From Sedimentisphaerales bacterium (GTDB lineage: Bacteria; Planctomycetota; Phycisphaerae; Sedimentisphaerales; Anaerohalosphaeraceae), in NCBI GenBank assembly GCA_016926155.1, contig JAFGPC010000065.1, forward strand, positions 1-63,278: 63,278 nucleotides of DNA, in the 5' to 3' direction. Positions 9,200-18,729 of this stretch are shown one piece after another (within the stretch, counting starts at the first letter, position 1; the number at the start of each line of letters is the position of its first letter). The notes beneath the pieces were generated by a model that was given only the letters and a program-made list of their open reading frames with translations, had not been told where the DNA came from and did no database searches. The translations under genes and the position numbers were made by a program.

Positions 9200-10110
9200 T
9201 CGCTACGAAGTTCGGGGATGTCCGGCTCGATATGCACCATGATATTCAAAGGCCGCGACATTTGATCGTGCAGAGAACGTTCGAGGTTGTCGGCAATCGC
9301 ATGCGCTTCGGTAATGCTCAGATCCGGATCGACCAGGATATGCAGATCAAGAAAGATTTCCCGTCCGACGGTTCTTGTCCGAAGTTTATGCCAGTTACGG
9401 ATGCGCTCTTCGGACGCAATGATTTGACAGATCTGTTCCATCGTTTTTGCATCGGCAGAGCGTTCGGTCAGTTCCTGGAAACAACCTCCAATCACCTTGA
9501 CTCCTACCAATATGATCATCAAACCGACGGCAATAGCGGCAATTTGATCGCCGTGTTCATATCCGAACAGCATGGCAATAAAACCGATGAAAACCGCCAC
9601 GGAGCTGAGAGCATCACTTCGATGGTGCCAGGCATTTGCATATAACGCCGTGCTATGGGTGACAATCGCCACGGAACGAGTCATCCAGTATAAAAGTTCC
9701 TTGGCAAGAATGGAAAGGACTGCGACCAGGATCACCCACGGTCCCACCTGAAAAGCAGGTTTCAATCCACCGTGGACCCTGGCAATCGCCAGACTGGCCT
9801 GTTGAATCATGCCTGCTCCTACGGCCATAAGAGCCAATCCAACAAACGCAGTAGCAAAGGTTTCAAATCGTCCATGCCCATAGGGATGCTCCGAATCCGG
9901 CTCCTTGGCGCTGAAATGTGCTCCCAGCAGGACAGCAACATCGGTCGCCATGTCCGAAAACGAGTGGATTCCATCGGCGGCAAGGGCCATGGAACCGGTA
10001 AAGAATCCCATAGTCAGCTTCAAAGCGGCCAAGGCAATATTCACCCATAATCCCAAAAAGGTGATTTTCTTAATCTTCCGGTTGGCTTGTTGGAGTTTGC
10101 TACCGTCCAT
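9196..10110 (-). CDS. cation diffusion facilitator (CDF) metal transporter
   Basis: 304 residues, six predicted membrane segments and a C-terminal cytosolic metal-sensing domain (about 215-300, ending VHIEPD). The membrane metal site is visible as H49-x3-D53 in TM2 (DGIHSFSD) and a second HxxxD in TM5 (WHHRSDALSS), the pattern expected for Zn2+/divalent-cation:proton antiporters. It exports metal from the cytoplasm. It is the last gene of a tight minus-strand run: 10 nt separate it from the phosphohexomutase gene, and the upstream run starts with topoisomerase VI B. The start ATG at 10110 has an AGAAGAG site. Confidence 0.9.
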   Translation of the reverse strand: MDGSKLQQANRKIKKITFLGLWVNIALAALKLTMGFFTGSMALAADGIHSFSDMATDVAVLLGAHFSAKEPDSEHPYGHGRFETFATAFVGLALMAVGAGMIQQASLAIARVHGGLKPAFQVGPWVILVAVLSILAKELLYWMTRSVAIVTHSTALYANAWHHRSDALSSVAVFIGFIAMLFGYEHGDQIAAIAVGLMIILVGVKVIGGCFQELTERSADAKTMEQICQIIASEERIRNWHKLRTRTVGREIFLDLHILVDPDLSITEAHAIADNLERSLHDQMSRPLNIMVHIEPDIPELRSD

Positions 10111-10120
10111 TATACTCTTC

Positions 10121-11479
10121 TCATCCGATCTGATTTCGGATCTGTTCCACGGCGCTGATATACTGTTTTGTTAACTCGGGATTACGGGTTTCAATAATCG
10201 ATCGCATGACCGGCTCGGTATTACTCGTACGGAGATGAATCCAACCATCGGGCAGGTCGAACCGACATCCATCCGATTCATCGACTTTTGCATTGGTAAA
10301 GGTTTCTTTCGCCTTTTCGATGATCCGGCAGGCCTGCTGCATGTCGGCGGGAAATTTGCTCTTGTGCATGTCATAGCCGCCGATTTCATCGGCCAGGACG
10401 CCGACCGGTTTTCCGGTTTTAGCCATCAGTTGCAGGACCATTGCCATCGCTACCAGGCTGTCCCTTACCGGCCCGATCCGCAGATCGATCACGCCACCAT
10501 TGCCTTCACCGCCTATGATACATTGATTTTCGATCATTGCCTGGGCCACGTTGGCCTCTCCGACCGGGGTGCGAATCACCCTGCCTCCCCTTTTTGACGC
10601 AATATCATCAATCATCCGGGACGTGGAAAGATTGGCAGCGGCAGATCCTGTTTTCTCCATATAGACCAACTTTGCGGCCAAAGCCAGGGTGTATTCTTCG
10701 CCGATGTAGCGTCCGGCCTCGTCGACAATCGCCAGTCGATCGGCATCCGGGTCCTGGGCAAAACCGATGCCCGCCTGCGCCTGTGTGACCTGGGTACATA
10801 AATCTTTAAGGTTTTCGGCCGTCGGCTCAGGGGTATGGGCAAAAATACCGGTTGGTTCAGTATTGACCTGAGTGATTTGGCAACCCAGACTTTGTAACAG
10901 GTGAACACCCGGCCGGCCGCCGGCTCCATTGACGCTGTCCAGTACGACTTTGAAACCACAGGCGGCAATTGAATCGACATCGACGATAGACAGCACTTTA
11001 TCAATATGGATCGAATCCGGATCTTCGACCAAAGTGATCTTCCCACAATCGATAGAAGAAACCGGTTTGGATTTGCCTTCCAGATACTTCGAACGAATCT
11101 GTTCGGCCAGAGGTTTAGCCGGGGCAATCCCATTGTCCAGTAACAGTTTGATCCCGTTGTATTCGATTGGATTGTGGCTTGCGGTGATGACTACTCCGCC
11201 GGCACAGCCAAGACGGCGAACCATGATTCCGACGGTGGGCGTTGTAACGATGCCCAGATCGAGTACGTTCAACCCGATACTCATCAATCCCGATGCCAAT
11301 GCCGAAGCCAGCATGGATCCGGATGGGCGGGAGTCCCGTCCGATACAAACCGGGGCGTTCTTACCACTCTCCTTTAAAAAGGTTCCAAATGCGGCACCAT
11401 ACCGCGCAGCGATTTCCGGATGCAGATTGTCTCCGATAATTCCACGCATCCCACTAATGCTGATGATGAGTTCGGGCAT
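10121..11479 (-). CDS. phosphohexomutase, phosphoglucosamine/phosphomannomutase type
   Basis: 452 residues, the usual length of the alpha-D-phosphohexomutase family. Visible: N-terminal SGMRGIIG, the catalytic phosphoserine in TASHNP (Ser101), the Mg-binding loop DPDADRLAIVD, the sugar-binding GEGNGG loop and the C-terminal phosphate-binding RTSNTEPVMR. The short SISGMRG start and overall look are closest to archaeal-type GlmM/ManB enzymes, so the role is likely isomerisation of glucosamine-6-P or mannose-6-P to the 1-phosphate for cell-envelope sugar nucleotides. An AGGAAAAC site precedes the ATG and lies just after the stop of the upstream topoisomerase gene, so translation is probably coupled. 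Confidence 0.85.
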   Translation of the reverse strand: MPELIISISGMRGIIGDNLHPEIAARYGAAFGTFLKESGKNAPVCIGRDSRPSGSMLASALASGLMSIGLNVLDLGIVTTPTVGIMVRRLGCAGGVVITASHNPIEYNGIKLLLDNGIAPAKPLAEQIRSKYLEGKSKPVSSIDCGKITLVEDPDSIHIDKVLSIVDVDSIAACGFKVVLDSVNGAGGRPGVHLLQSLGCQITQVNTEPTGIFAHTPEPTAENLKDLCTQVTQAQAGIGFAQDPDADRLAIVDEAGRYIGEEYTLALAAKLVYMEKTGSAAANLSTSRMIDDIASKRGGRVIRTPVGEANVAQAMIENQCIIGGEGNGGVIDLRIGPVRDSLVAMAMVLQLMAKTGKPVGVLADEIGGYDMHKSKFPADMQQACRIIEKAKETFTNAKVDESDGCRFDLPDGWIHLRTSNTEPVMRSIIETRNPELTKQYISAVEQIRNQIG

Positions 11480-11488
11480 GTTGTTTTC

Positions 11489-13297
11489 CTAGACTTTTCG
11501 AGAGCGTTCCAATGTTTCTTTTAATTTTTCCACGACCCGTTCGACCTGATTTTCCTTGAGTGCGAGGATGTCTCGAAGGGCTTCCCCGATCGGCGGCAAG
11601 TACGTCTCGATATAGGATCGTTTTTTCATTTCTTCGCGAACGCGCCGCTGTCGCCGGACATGCAGTCCGAGCTTGCGGCCACATTCCTGAACGGCCAGCT
11701 TGATCTCCTTGATGATCTCAGGGTAATGGGCGATGGCTTCCTTGCTTTCGGACGTGAAAGGCACCCAGACCGAAGCAACGTGCACCATCAGGACCATTGG
11801 GCCGGTGGGCAACGCTCCCCGGCTTTGTGACAGTCCGTAGTTGCGCCAATTCGTGTCCAGGACCGCTTTATAAATCGCTCCGGCCGACTGCTGATATAAC
11901 AGCGGTACACGATTGGCAATTCGCACCAGCCGCAACAAGGGTTCCTTGTCGGAGTCGCCATTGGATTTGCCGGTGTCCTCCTTAAATCCATACGCTAAAG
12001 CCGCCTCCACCAGGAAGGGATTGCCGCGGTATACAGAAGGCTTACGAGTACAGGCGGTGTAAAACTGGGCTTCGACCACACGCTGCAGGCCTTCCACGAG
12101 CTTCTCTTCCCCGATCGGTCCGATACAATCGCTGGACGGGGCCATGATCTTGGTGGAGTTGATTGCATCATGCAGTTTTTCTATCTCTTTAACCGTCACC
12201 TTGTTCGGTCTAAGCCGGGAAGAAAGCCTGGCTTTTTTGACAATTTCCGTTGCCAACCGGGGGCTGATTCGGGAAAAATCGCGGCGTAGGAATTCCGACA
12301 AGGTTTTTGTGGGGCTTTGTCGGGCCATCTTAAAGAGCACGCCTATTTCGACACCGTATGGATGCGGTTTGATTTCTATCGGGATAAACGGCATTTCATG
12401 GCTTTGTCGTTCATACGAATTCGTCGTCCCATCCGGCGCTTGATATACGATGGCGGCATGGGGATTGGCCATGGCAGTCTGGGCAATGTATTCATCGACC
12501 GATTGTTTGCCTTTCTGGTACCGCCCTTCCAGTGATATGGTAACACTGGTACCGGTAGGCAGATCGAACTGGCACTCTTCATCCAGAACCACTTCCGGGC
12601 GGTTACGGGTGGTATCGATTTGTACGTGATAATGCACGGCCATCTTCGAAGCATTGGTGCGAGTGATAATCTGCACCGGCGCTCCGGTGGTTAACAGACC
12701 ATACATGCCCGCTGCGCTGATTCCGATGCCCTGCTGGCCACGGCTCATCTTTAATGTATGGAACTTGCTGCCATACAAAAGTCGTGCAAAGATATTGGGC
12801 ACCTGGGCTTTGATGATCCCCGGCCCATTATCCGTAACGTTCAAGACGAACTTGTTTTCAGAGTTCTCAATCGAAGCGATGGTAATTCGAATATCCGGCA
12901 GAATATGAGCATCTTCACAAGCGTCCAGCGAATTGTCTACCGCTTCTTTTACCGCGGTTAACAATGCTTTTCGCGGATTGTCAAATCCCAGCAAGTGGCG
13001 ATTTTTGGCAAAGAATTCGCTGACGCTGATGTCCCGCTGCTTGGCGGCCATGGATTCAGCCGTTGCAGCTTCATGCTTTCTGCTGCGTTTGGAAACGGAA
13101 GCAGCCCGGGCCCGAGGGGCCCGAGCTGCTTTTTTAGGAGTTTTTGTTTTCGTAGTTTTCTTTTTTCTCGCCTTCCGCGTTCCCGCCTCAGAGGAAGTTT
13201 TCGATATGCCCTCTGTCTGTTTTGTTTCGGCTTCGGGTGTATCGGCTTGGTCAAAACCAAAACTTAATTGGTTGGTTTTTCTGGCCTTCCGTGCCAT
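11489..13297 (-). CDS. top6B: DNA topoisomerase VI subunit B-like GHKL ATPase
   Basis: 602 residues from the ATG at 13297 (AAGGAG site 8 nt upstream; a TTG two codons earlier is possible). ATP-clamp motifs of the GHKL fold are clear: KEAVDNSLDAC (Mg-binding Asn, about residue 122), VTDNGPGI (about 155), and SRGQQGIGISAAGMYGL. An H2tH-like segment and the transducer domain with VPFTSESKEAI follow. In archaea this subunit pairs with the DNA-cleaving A subunit (Spo11-like) to relax and decatenate DNA. No A subunit is adjacent or anywhere in the window. An unusual 95-residue N-terminal extension is rich in Lys, Arg, Ala and Thr (about 40-75), resembling histone H1-like tails. It shares a run with glmM-like and CDF genes (9-10 nt gaps). 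Confidence 0.88.
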   Translation of the reverse strand: MARKARKTNQLSFGFDQADTPEAETKQTEGISKTSSEAGTRKARKKKTTKTKTPKKAARAPRARAASVSKRSRKHEAATAESMAAKQRDISVSEFFAKNRHLLGFDNPRKALLTAVKEAVDNSLDACEDAHILPDIRITIASIENSENKFVLNVTDNGPGIIKAQVPNIFARLLYGSKFHTLKMSRGQQGIGISAAGMYGLLTTGAPVQIITRTNASKMAVHYHVQIDTTRNRPEVVLDEECQFDLPTGTSVTISLEGRYQKGKQSVDEYIAQTAMANPHAAIVYQAPDGTTNSYERQSHEMPFIPIEIKPHPYGVEIGVLFKMARQSPTKTLSEFLRRDFSRISPRLATEIVKKARLSSRLRPNKVTVKEIEKLHDAINSTKIMAPSSDCIGPIGEEKLVEGLQRVVEAQFYTACTRKPSVYRGNPFLVEAALAYGFKEDTGKSNGDSDKEPLLRLVRIANRVPLLYQQSAGAIYKAVLDTNWRNYGLSQSRGALPTGPMVLMVHVASVWVPFTSESKEAIAHYPEIIKEIKLAVQECGRKLGLHVRRQRRVREEMKKRSYIETYLPPIGEALRDILALKENQVERVVEKLKETLERSRKV

Positions 13298-13372
13298 CCG
13301 CAATACTCCTTTTCAGCCCATAGCGCCCTTCCATTCTCATTGGCAAGAGCCGCGGGACATATTTCTTTCATG

Positions 13373-14962
13373 TCAACTGAGTTTACAAACATACAACTCA
13401 TTGACGAAGTCAAGCTGCGTAATCGCCTGTACCGCCGCCTTGTCGGGAGTCTTATCCAGGCTGACGGCCAGAACGGCTTTTCCCTCACCCAGTTTCTGCC
13501 CTACACCCATTGTACTGATATTGATCCCGTATTTGCCACATACAGTACCGACGGAGCCGATTACACCGGGTTTGTCGTCATTGAAGATTACCAGTAAGGT
13601 TCCTTCCGGGGTAACTTCCACATTAAAGCCATCGATTTCAATGATTCGCAGCAACCCGTGGGCAAAGACCGTACCTCGAACCGATCGTTTGACCTGGTCT
13701 GTTTCCACCCTGGCGGTGAAACTGCTTACGACATCCTTCACATCGGCATTTTTGATCTCATCGATACTGATTCCCCGTTCTTTTGCCATCAATCCCACAT
13801 TGACCATATTGATCGGCATGTCAAAATGCGGCTGCAGCAGACCGATGGAGAAAGAGGTGGTTACGGCGGTGATTTCCTTATCGGCGATTTCCCCTCGATA
13901 TTCCACCTGTACGGCTTTGATATGACCTGGAGCCAGAGTGCTGATAATGGTTCCGATCCGTCGGGCCAGTTCGGCATAGTTGGTTACGATCGGCGGCGCT
14001 CCCGCACCAACGGCCGGAGCATTCAGAGCGTTCTTGATCGGCCCGCCCTTGATAGCGTCACAGAGAATTTGCGCCGCCTCGACAGCTACCTCGGTCTGTG
14101 CTTCTTCCGTGCTGGCACCCAGATGAGGCGTTACCAGGCAGTTTGGAATTTCCTGGAACCCTATATTGTCGGGAGGCTCTTTGGTAAAGACGTCCAAGGC
14201 GGCTCCGGAAATCGTGCCTTTTTTGATCGCTTCATACAAATCATTCTCGTTGACGATGCCGCCCCGGGCCACGTTGATGATTCGACATGTGGGTTTCATC
14301 ATTTTCAATTGCTCGGCACTGATCATGTTGAGTGTTTGCTCATTCCTGGGGACATGCAAGGTGATGAAGTCGGCTTCCCTGAAGATTCGCTGCAGGTCTT
14401 CCGTGACCGTAATTCCCAGTTCTTCGGCCTCCTTAGGGGCGGCAAAGGGATCGTATCCGATCACCTTCATGTTAAAGCCAATGGCCATTTTGACAACCGC
14501 CATGCCAATCCGGCCCAATCCAATTACGCCGAGTATTTTATTATTGAGTTGGTTACCCATATATTTCTTTCGGTCCCACGCCCCTTGTTTAAGGCTGTTG
14601 CAGGCCGGGACCACACTGCGGCTCAAAGCCAGCATCAGGGCCATTGTGTGTTCGGCGGCGCTGAGTGTATTTCCGCCAGGCGTATTCATTACCAGCACGC
14701 CTTTTTTGGTCGCGGCGGGGATATCGATATTGTCCACCCCCACACCAGCTCTGGCTACGCCTTTGAGCTTGCCGGGTTTTTCCATGACTCTGGCTGTAAC
14801 TTTGGTCCCGCTGCGGATAATCAAACCGTCGAAATCACCGATAATGGAAGCCAGTTCGTCCTCGGGAATCCCCGTTTTAACAACCGCTTCAAATCCATCG
14901 GTGCTGTTAATCAGATCAATGCCCTCCCGGGCCAATTTGTCCGTAATTAAAATCTTATACAT
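13373..14962 (-). CDS. serA: D-3-phosphoglycerate dehydrogenase, long form
   Basis: 529 residues, the length of type-1 enzymes carrying a regulatory domain. NAD-binding motif LGVIGLGRIGMAV (about 146), catalytic RGGIVNE Arg, a Glu about 29 residues later and the catalytic His in LVTPHLGAST are present. Next come the allosteric substrate-binding domain (about 320-450) and a C-terminal ACT domain (about 455-529), which usually binds serine for feedback inhibition. It catalyses the first step of serine synthesis from glycolysis. GGAG precedes the ATG at 14962. It lies 75 nt upstream of top6B on the same strand. Confidence 0.95.
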   Translation of the reverse strand: MYKILITDKLAREGIDLINSTDGFEAVVKTGIPEDELASIIGDFDGLIIRSGTKVTARVMEKPGKLKGVARAGVGVDNIDIPAATKKGVLVMNTPGGNTLSAAEHTMALMLALSRSVVPACNSLKQGAWDRKKYMGNQLNNKILGVIGLGRIGMAVVKMAIGFNMKVIGYDPFAAPKEAEELGITVTEDLQRIFREADFITLHVPRNEQTLNMISAEQLKMMKPTCRIINVARGGIVNENDLYEAIKKGTISGAALDVFTKEPPDNIGFQEIPNCLVTPHLGASTEEAQTEVAVEAAQILCDAIKGGPIKNALNAPAVGAGAPPIVTNYAELARRIGTIISTLAPGHIKAVQVEYRGEIADKEITAVTTSFSIGLLQPHFDMPINMVNVGLMAKERGISIDEIKNADVKDVVSSFTARVETDQVKRSVRGTVFAHGLLRIIEIDGFNVEVTPEGTLLVIFNDDKPGVIGSVGTVCGKYGINISTMGVGQKLGEGKAVLAVSLDKTPDKAAVQAITQLDFVNELYVCKLS

Positions 14963-14988
14963 ATATCATTCTCCAAATCGTTATGACG

Positions 14989-15660
14989 TTACCGTATTTC
15001 CGTCGGAACGTCGGTTTGTTCTTCGGCGCTTTTGTACGTGTCACGAGGACAATCATACAGGTTGCGAACAATGCAATGTGCTGTCGCCTTTGCCAGGCGA
15101 TCCAGTGCACTTTTTTGCCCTTTTGTTTCAACTTCCACTTTCACTCGAGTCACATGCCCTTGCGATTCCATCGGCCATATAACCTGATCAGCGGCCGAAT
15201 CAATCAACATGGCCCGGCTTGTCATGGAAGCGGCCAGAAAATCCGGCCGGCTCATGTGATCTACTCGATAGTCTTCCACACGTACGTATAATACAAATCC
15301 CGCATTGACTTCCCGACCAATCTGATCGGGTGATTTCTGTTGGAGTACTTCTATATTCGCCCTTTCGGGCGAGTCGGCGGCGGCTACAAGATACCGCTTG
15401 TTGATGCGAGCCCGCTGTACCAGATATCCGTTAATAACATGGACCAGATCATTCTGTATGGAAGGAGGGGCTTTGGACGTATAGGCCAGATCGACGATAA
15501 CAACGACGTTTTTTTCCTGCACGTCGCGCAGTCTGAATTGGGCAGGGATCTTTTGCTCGTGTCGTGTTGGAGCAACAGCCCATCCAAAGATGTTACAGCC
15601 ACAAGCAAAAACCATTGCCGCCACGGCTATCCAGCACATGATTATCCAGAACCATTTCAT
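14989..15660 (-). CDS. predicted lipoprotein of unknown function
   Basis: 223 residues. The N-terminus is hydrophobic and ends in MVFACGC, a probable lipobox with Cys at about 21-23. The mature part contains a region VVVIVDLAYTSKAPPSIQND and a later IGREVNAGFVLYVRVEDY pattern that looks like a Rossmann-like or TolB-N-like envelope domain, but no family is recognised. It begins 3 nt after the stop of the upstream DUF2752 gene, so the two are translationally coupled and probably function together at the membrane. No catalytic residues are evident. Confidence 0.65.
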   Translation of the reverse strand: MKWFWIIMCWIAVAAMVFACGCNIFGWAVAPTRHEQKIPAQFRLRDVQEKNVVVIVDLAYTSKAPPSIQNDLVHVINGYLVQRARINKRYLVAAADSPERANIEVLQQKSPDQIGREVNAGFVLYVRVEDYRVDHMSRPDFLAASMTSRAMLIDSAADQVIWPMESQGHVTRVKVEVETKGQKSALDRLAKATAHCIVRNLYDCPRDTYKSAEEQTDVPTEIR

Positions 15661-15663
15661 CGT

Positions 15664-16134
15664 CTACGGATACCCCTGCACCCATGCTCTTGCCAAGGTT
15701 ACTGCCCATCCGGCCAGAATAACGATCACGGCTATGAAAATCCCATACTGGATAAGCCGTATCCGGAGCGGCGGATGAAGAAACCGGAATTTTACTCCTC
15801 TCCATGCTATAAGTAAAGCAAAAAACGCCGTTATGAGCAACATCGTGCAGAAGAAAGCGGCCGCCGGCTGGGTGATAAAAGCCGAGAAAATCCGTCCCCG
15901 GGCATATAACCGGGCCGCCGTCGTCCAGTAACACCCGGCACAAGGCAGTCCGTACTTCTGTTTGAATCCACAGATTCCGAACCAGTCGGTCAAATCAATC
16001 CGGCCGGAAGCTGCCAGGTTCAGTACAATAAAGAGGCACAGGATGGCGACAAACACCATTCCCGCAAGAATTCGCCCTCGAACCGAAACCCTGGATCGAC
16101 ATACAACGGAATTTGACTGTTGGCTTGTCTGCAC
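15664..16134 (-). CDS. DUF2752 family membrane protein
   Basis: 156 residues with about three transmembrane segments (about 25-45, 85-110, 125-150). The hallmark of DUF2752 is visible: Cys-rich CGFKQKYGLPCAGCYWTTAAR, in which the usual CPxCGxTR motif is slightly altered (PCAGCYWTTA). Function of the family is unknown. Translation seems to begin at a GTG (16134) with no Shine-Dalgarno site and lies only ~10 nt from a good -10 box, suggesting a nearly leaderless mRNA. Coupled to the downstream lipoprotein gene. Confidence 0.7.
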   Translation of the reverse strand: MQTSQQSNSVVCRSRVSVRGRILAGMVFVAILCLFIVLNLAASGRIDLTDWFGICGFKQKYGLPCAGCYWTTAARLYARGRIFSAFITQPAAAFFCTMLLITAFFALLIAWRGVKFRFLHPPLRIRLIQYGIFIAVIVILAGWAVTLARAWVQGYP

Positions 16135-16143
16135 AATTTCGGT

Positions 16144-16172
16144 ACAATAATAGGGTAACAGGAAATTGTCAA
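16144..16172 (-). promoter_or_regulatory. promoter for the DUF2752-lipoprotein pair
   Basis: On the minus strand TTGACA (16172-16167) and TATTGT (16149-16144) are 17 bp apart. The predicted start of transcription at about 16137 almost coincides with the GTG start codon at 16134. Confidence 0.6.
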
Positions 16173-16186
16173 GGAACAGGTGCCAA

Positions 16187-17002
16187 ATGAAATTGGAACA
16201 CAGTGATATTCGCGCAATGCTTGAAACGGCGGTGGTCGCGGCCCGGCTGGCCGGTCAACGGGCCATGGAGGAAATCAAATATCTTAAATCCTCCCTGAAA
16301 AACGAGAACGAAATGGTCAGTCATGCCGACACTCTCTGTCAGAAACTGATCATATCGCGTATTAAAGAGAACTACCCGGACCACGGTTTCCTGGCCGAGG
16401 AAGGGGAAAACGGAACTCTATATAAACAACCCCCCCGCTCCCAGGAGGATTTCTGGTGGGTCATCGATCCTATCGACGGAACAAATAACTATTGTCACGG
16501 ACTATTATGTTTTGCCGTGAGCATCGCGGTGCTGTATCAGGGGCAGCCGGTGGTGGGTGTGATTTTTGACCCAGCCAGCGAGTGTATGTATACCGCCGCA
16601 CAGGATATGGACGCTCAACTGAACAATTCTTCTATTACTGCGAGCGAGGAAAAAGTAACTCCGTTTGCCAGTTTCGGGATTGACAGTCATTTTCAAATGG
16701 AGCAGACTGCGGCAGTTAATAAAGTTATGCAGGCAACACGATTTCGAAATCTGGGGACCACAGCCCTTCATATGGCCTATGTTGCCAAGGGAGCGATGGT
16801 AGGGATGGTCTCTTATGACACAAAATTGTGGGATATTGCCGCCGGAGCCATGCTCGTCGAAACGGCCGGCGGAATTGTCTGTGATCTATCGGGTAACCAC
16901 ATCTTCCCGGTCGATTGCAATGCCTATCAGGGTCAGAAGTATTCGATTCTGGCCACCAATCAAAAAACCAAAGAGGAATTTCTAACACTTTTCGGCAACT
17001 GA
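16187..17002 (+). CDS. inositol monophosphatase family protein
   Basis: 271 residues from the ATG at 16187 (AAGGA site upstream; an upstream TTG is less likely). The metal and phosphate-binding signatures of the IMPase/FBPase-like superfamily are present in order: GFLAEEGE (Glu pair), WWVIDPIDGTNNYCHG (catalytic DPIDGT) and WDIAAGAMLVETAGG. It hydrolyses a small phosphate ester, such as inositol-1-phosphate, histidinol phosphate or 3'-phosphoadenosine phosphate; which one is not decided by sequence. The secreted-protein gene follows 42 nt later. Confidence 0.88.
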   Translation: MKLEHSDIRAMLETAVVAARLAGQRAMEEIKYLKSSLKNENEMVSHADTLCQKLIISRIKENYPDHGFLAEEGENGTLYKQPPRSQEDFWWVIDPIDGTNNYCHGLLCFAVSIAVLYQGQPVVGVIFDPASECMYTAAQDMDAQLNNSSITASEEKVTPFASFGIDSHFQMEQTAAVNKVMQATRFRNLGTTALHMAYVAKGAMVGMVSYDTKLWDIAAGAMLVETAGGIVCDLSGNHIFPVDCNAYQGQKYSILATNQKTKEEFLTLFGN

Positions 17003-17044
17003 TGTGAACTTGAATCTATGAATAAGAAAACCGGGAGATGTAGT

Positions 17045-18664
17045 ATGTTTTCCAATCGATTCCGAACAGCAATCCTGAGTGTATTATTAATAACGATCAC
17101 CCTTGGAACAACGATAGCCCAAGTGGGCAGTCAGGATATTGGTCGCAAAACCATGGAGATGTTCCGCCAGAAGCAAACCGGCCAGACGGAGCTTAAAGCA
17201 CGTCACGAACCGGCCAAAGGAGCTCCCCGACGGATCTGGCAGGTTGAACGTGACCGGCAGCTTCAAAAAGAACAACCGGCGCAACTTGTCATGGAACCGA
17301 TTCCGCCCAAACCGGTCGAACCAAACACTATGATAATCCCTCCTGTCAAAGCCGATACCGGTCTGCCGATGGTTGAACCGATCGAGGTGACTCCGTTAAC
17401 GGAACAGCCCGTTCCAACGGCAACTGTTGGTTCAGCCCCGGAAGTGCTCAGTCTGGTCCCGGCCGAGAGTCTGTTCTGTGTAAAGATCCACAATTTCGAT
17501 TATGCCATGGGCCAGTTGGACAGCTATCTGAAGGGAATCATTCCGATCCCGATGGGTCTGACCTTAACGGTTCGAGGACTGGCCGGGGGGGCACTGGGAG
17601 ATCCCATGCTTACGAATATCCAAACCAATGGCGACCTTGCTGTTTTTGCCGTGATGGCCCAGGCACCCGGCACCCAGATGCAGGTTCCGCAAATTGCGGT
17701 TCTTACGCCTTTAACCGATTTTGAACAGTTTGCATCTCAAAACCCAAACGTCGGTGCCCCTGATCCAGCTAATATTTACCGTATTAAAATCCCCAATTCT
17801 CTGGTTGCCGAATTAGTTTGCACTCCTGTCGCAAAGGGAAAATATGGCCTGTTTTCAGCCGTTGATACAGGTACCCAATTGGAAAGTATCCTACCCCTCA
17901 TGCAGGGGCAGACCATCCCGAACACACTTTCTCCCGATCTACAGAAGCAATTGCAGGAAGCTCCATTCTGGGCATACGTTAATACAGGTCAGGTATCACA
18001 ACTGGTTTCTACGTTGTCCCAGGCTCAGCAAGCCCAGGGGCAAGGCTCCGGTCAGATGCAAATGGTTTTACAGCAAAGTCAGGGTCTTGTTGATTTCCTC
18101 TCTCAATTACAATGGCTCACCCTTGCACTGGAACCATCGGCACAAATGCTGAATGCTCACATCTGTATGGAAACCATACCGGATTCAGACCTTTCCAAGG
18201 GGATCAATAAGAATATGTTCAACTTACAGGCCGGTCCCAATGCCCCGCCCGAAACGGCTCAATTGATCACTCTTCTCAAGCAAATGAAAGAGACTGCTCA
18301 AACCGCCCCGGCGGCTCAGGCCCTCCAAACGGCAGATACAGCCGATTTTGTAGGAGCTTTTAATATTCTTGAATTGATCGGCACAATCGCCACAATCGGC
18401 ATGCAACAGGCACAAAATCAGGATCCTCAACAACAACAGGCCATGATGAGTGCTATGATGATGGTCGGGATGCTCAGTCAGATGGGACAGCAACTTAAGA
18501 CCAAGATGGCGGTAGCTATTACGGTTCAGAATAATACTATGAATTATGAGTTTGCGATTCCAAAGGACCATCTTGTGGAACTTATCAACTTATTTAAAAC
18601 ATTGAATCCCCAGGGTGGAGGTGTGCCGAATGCGGGTATGATGCCTCCCGGTACAATGCCCTGA
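17045..18664 (+). CDS. secreted Gln/Pro-rich hypothetical protein
   Basis: 539 residues from the ATG at 17045, chosen for the GGGAG site and the signal peptide that starts there (MFSNRFRTAILSVLLITIT, cleavage near TIAQ). Residues ~45-130 are a charged/Pro-rich linker (PPKPVEPN, TPLTEQPVPTATVG). The rest is a soluble domain with the segment LVPAESLFCVKIHNFDYAMGQ, which resembles the repeated-domain exported proteins of planctomycetes whose members are annotated as hypothetical or DUF3352-like. Long Gln/Met-rich helices appear from about 300 onward. The last transcript before the trp leader; no terminator hairpin seen before the trp promoter. Confidence 0.65.
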   Translation: MFSNRFRTAILSVLLITITLGTTIAQVGSQDIGRKTMEMFRQKQTGQTELKARHEPAKGAPRRIWQVERDRQLQKEQPAQLVMEPIPPKPVEPNTMIIPPVKADTGLPMVEPIEVTPLTEQPVPTATVGSAPEVLSLVPAESLFCVKIHNFDYAMGQLDSYLKGIIPIPMGLTLTVRGLAGGALGDPMLTNIQTNGDLAVFAVMAQAPGTQMQVPQIAVLTPLTDFEQFASQNPNVGAPDPANIYRIKIPNSLVAELVCTPVAKGKYGLFSAVDTGTQLESILPLMQGQTIPNTLSPDLQKQLQEAPFWAYVNTGQVSQLVSTLSQAQQAQGQGSGQMQMVLQQSQGLVDFLSQLQWLTLALEPSAQMLNAHICMETIPDSDLSKGINKNMFNLQAGPNAPPETAQLITLLKQMKETAQTAPAAQALQTADTADFVGAFNILELIGTIATIGMQQAQNQDPQQQQAMMSAMMMVGMLSQMGQQLKTKMAVAITVQNNTMNYEFAIPKDHLVELINLFKTLNPQGGGVPNAGMMPPGTMP

Positions 18665-18693
18665 GAAAAATTCAAATTTTCTAATTTTTGGCT

Positions 18694-18722
18694 TTGACTT
18701 GAATTGGTAAATATGGCATAAT
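18694..18722 (+). promoter_or_regulatory. trp operon promoter
   Basis: TTGACT (18694-18699) and CATAAT (18717-18722) are separated by exactly 17 bp. The predicted transcript start (about 18729) falls at or next to the leader-peptide ATG at 18730, so the leader mRNA is probably leaderless. Confidence 0.75.
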
Positions 18723-18729
18723 TGTTTCT

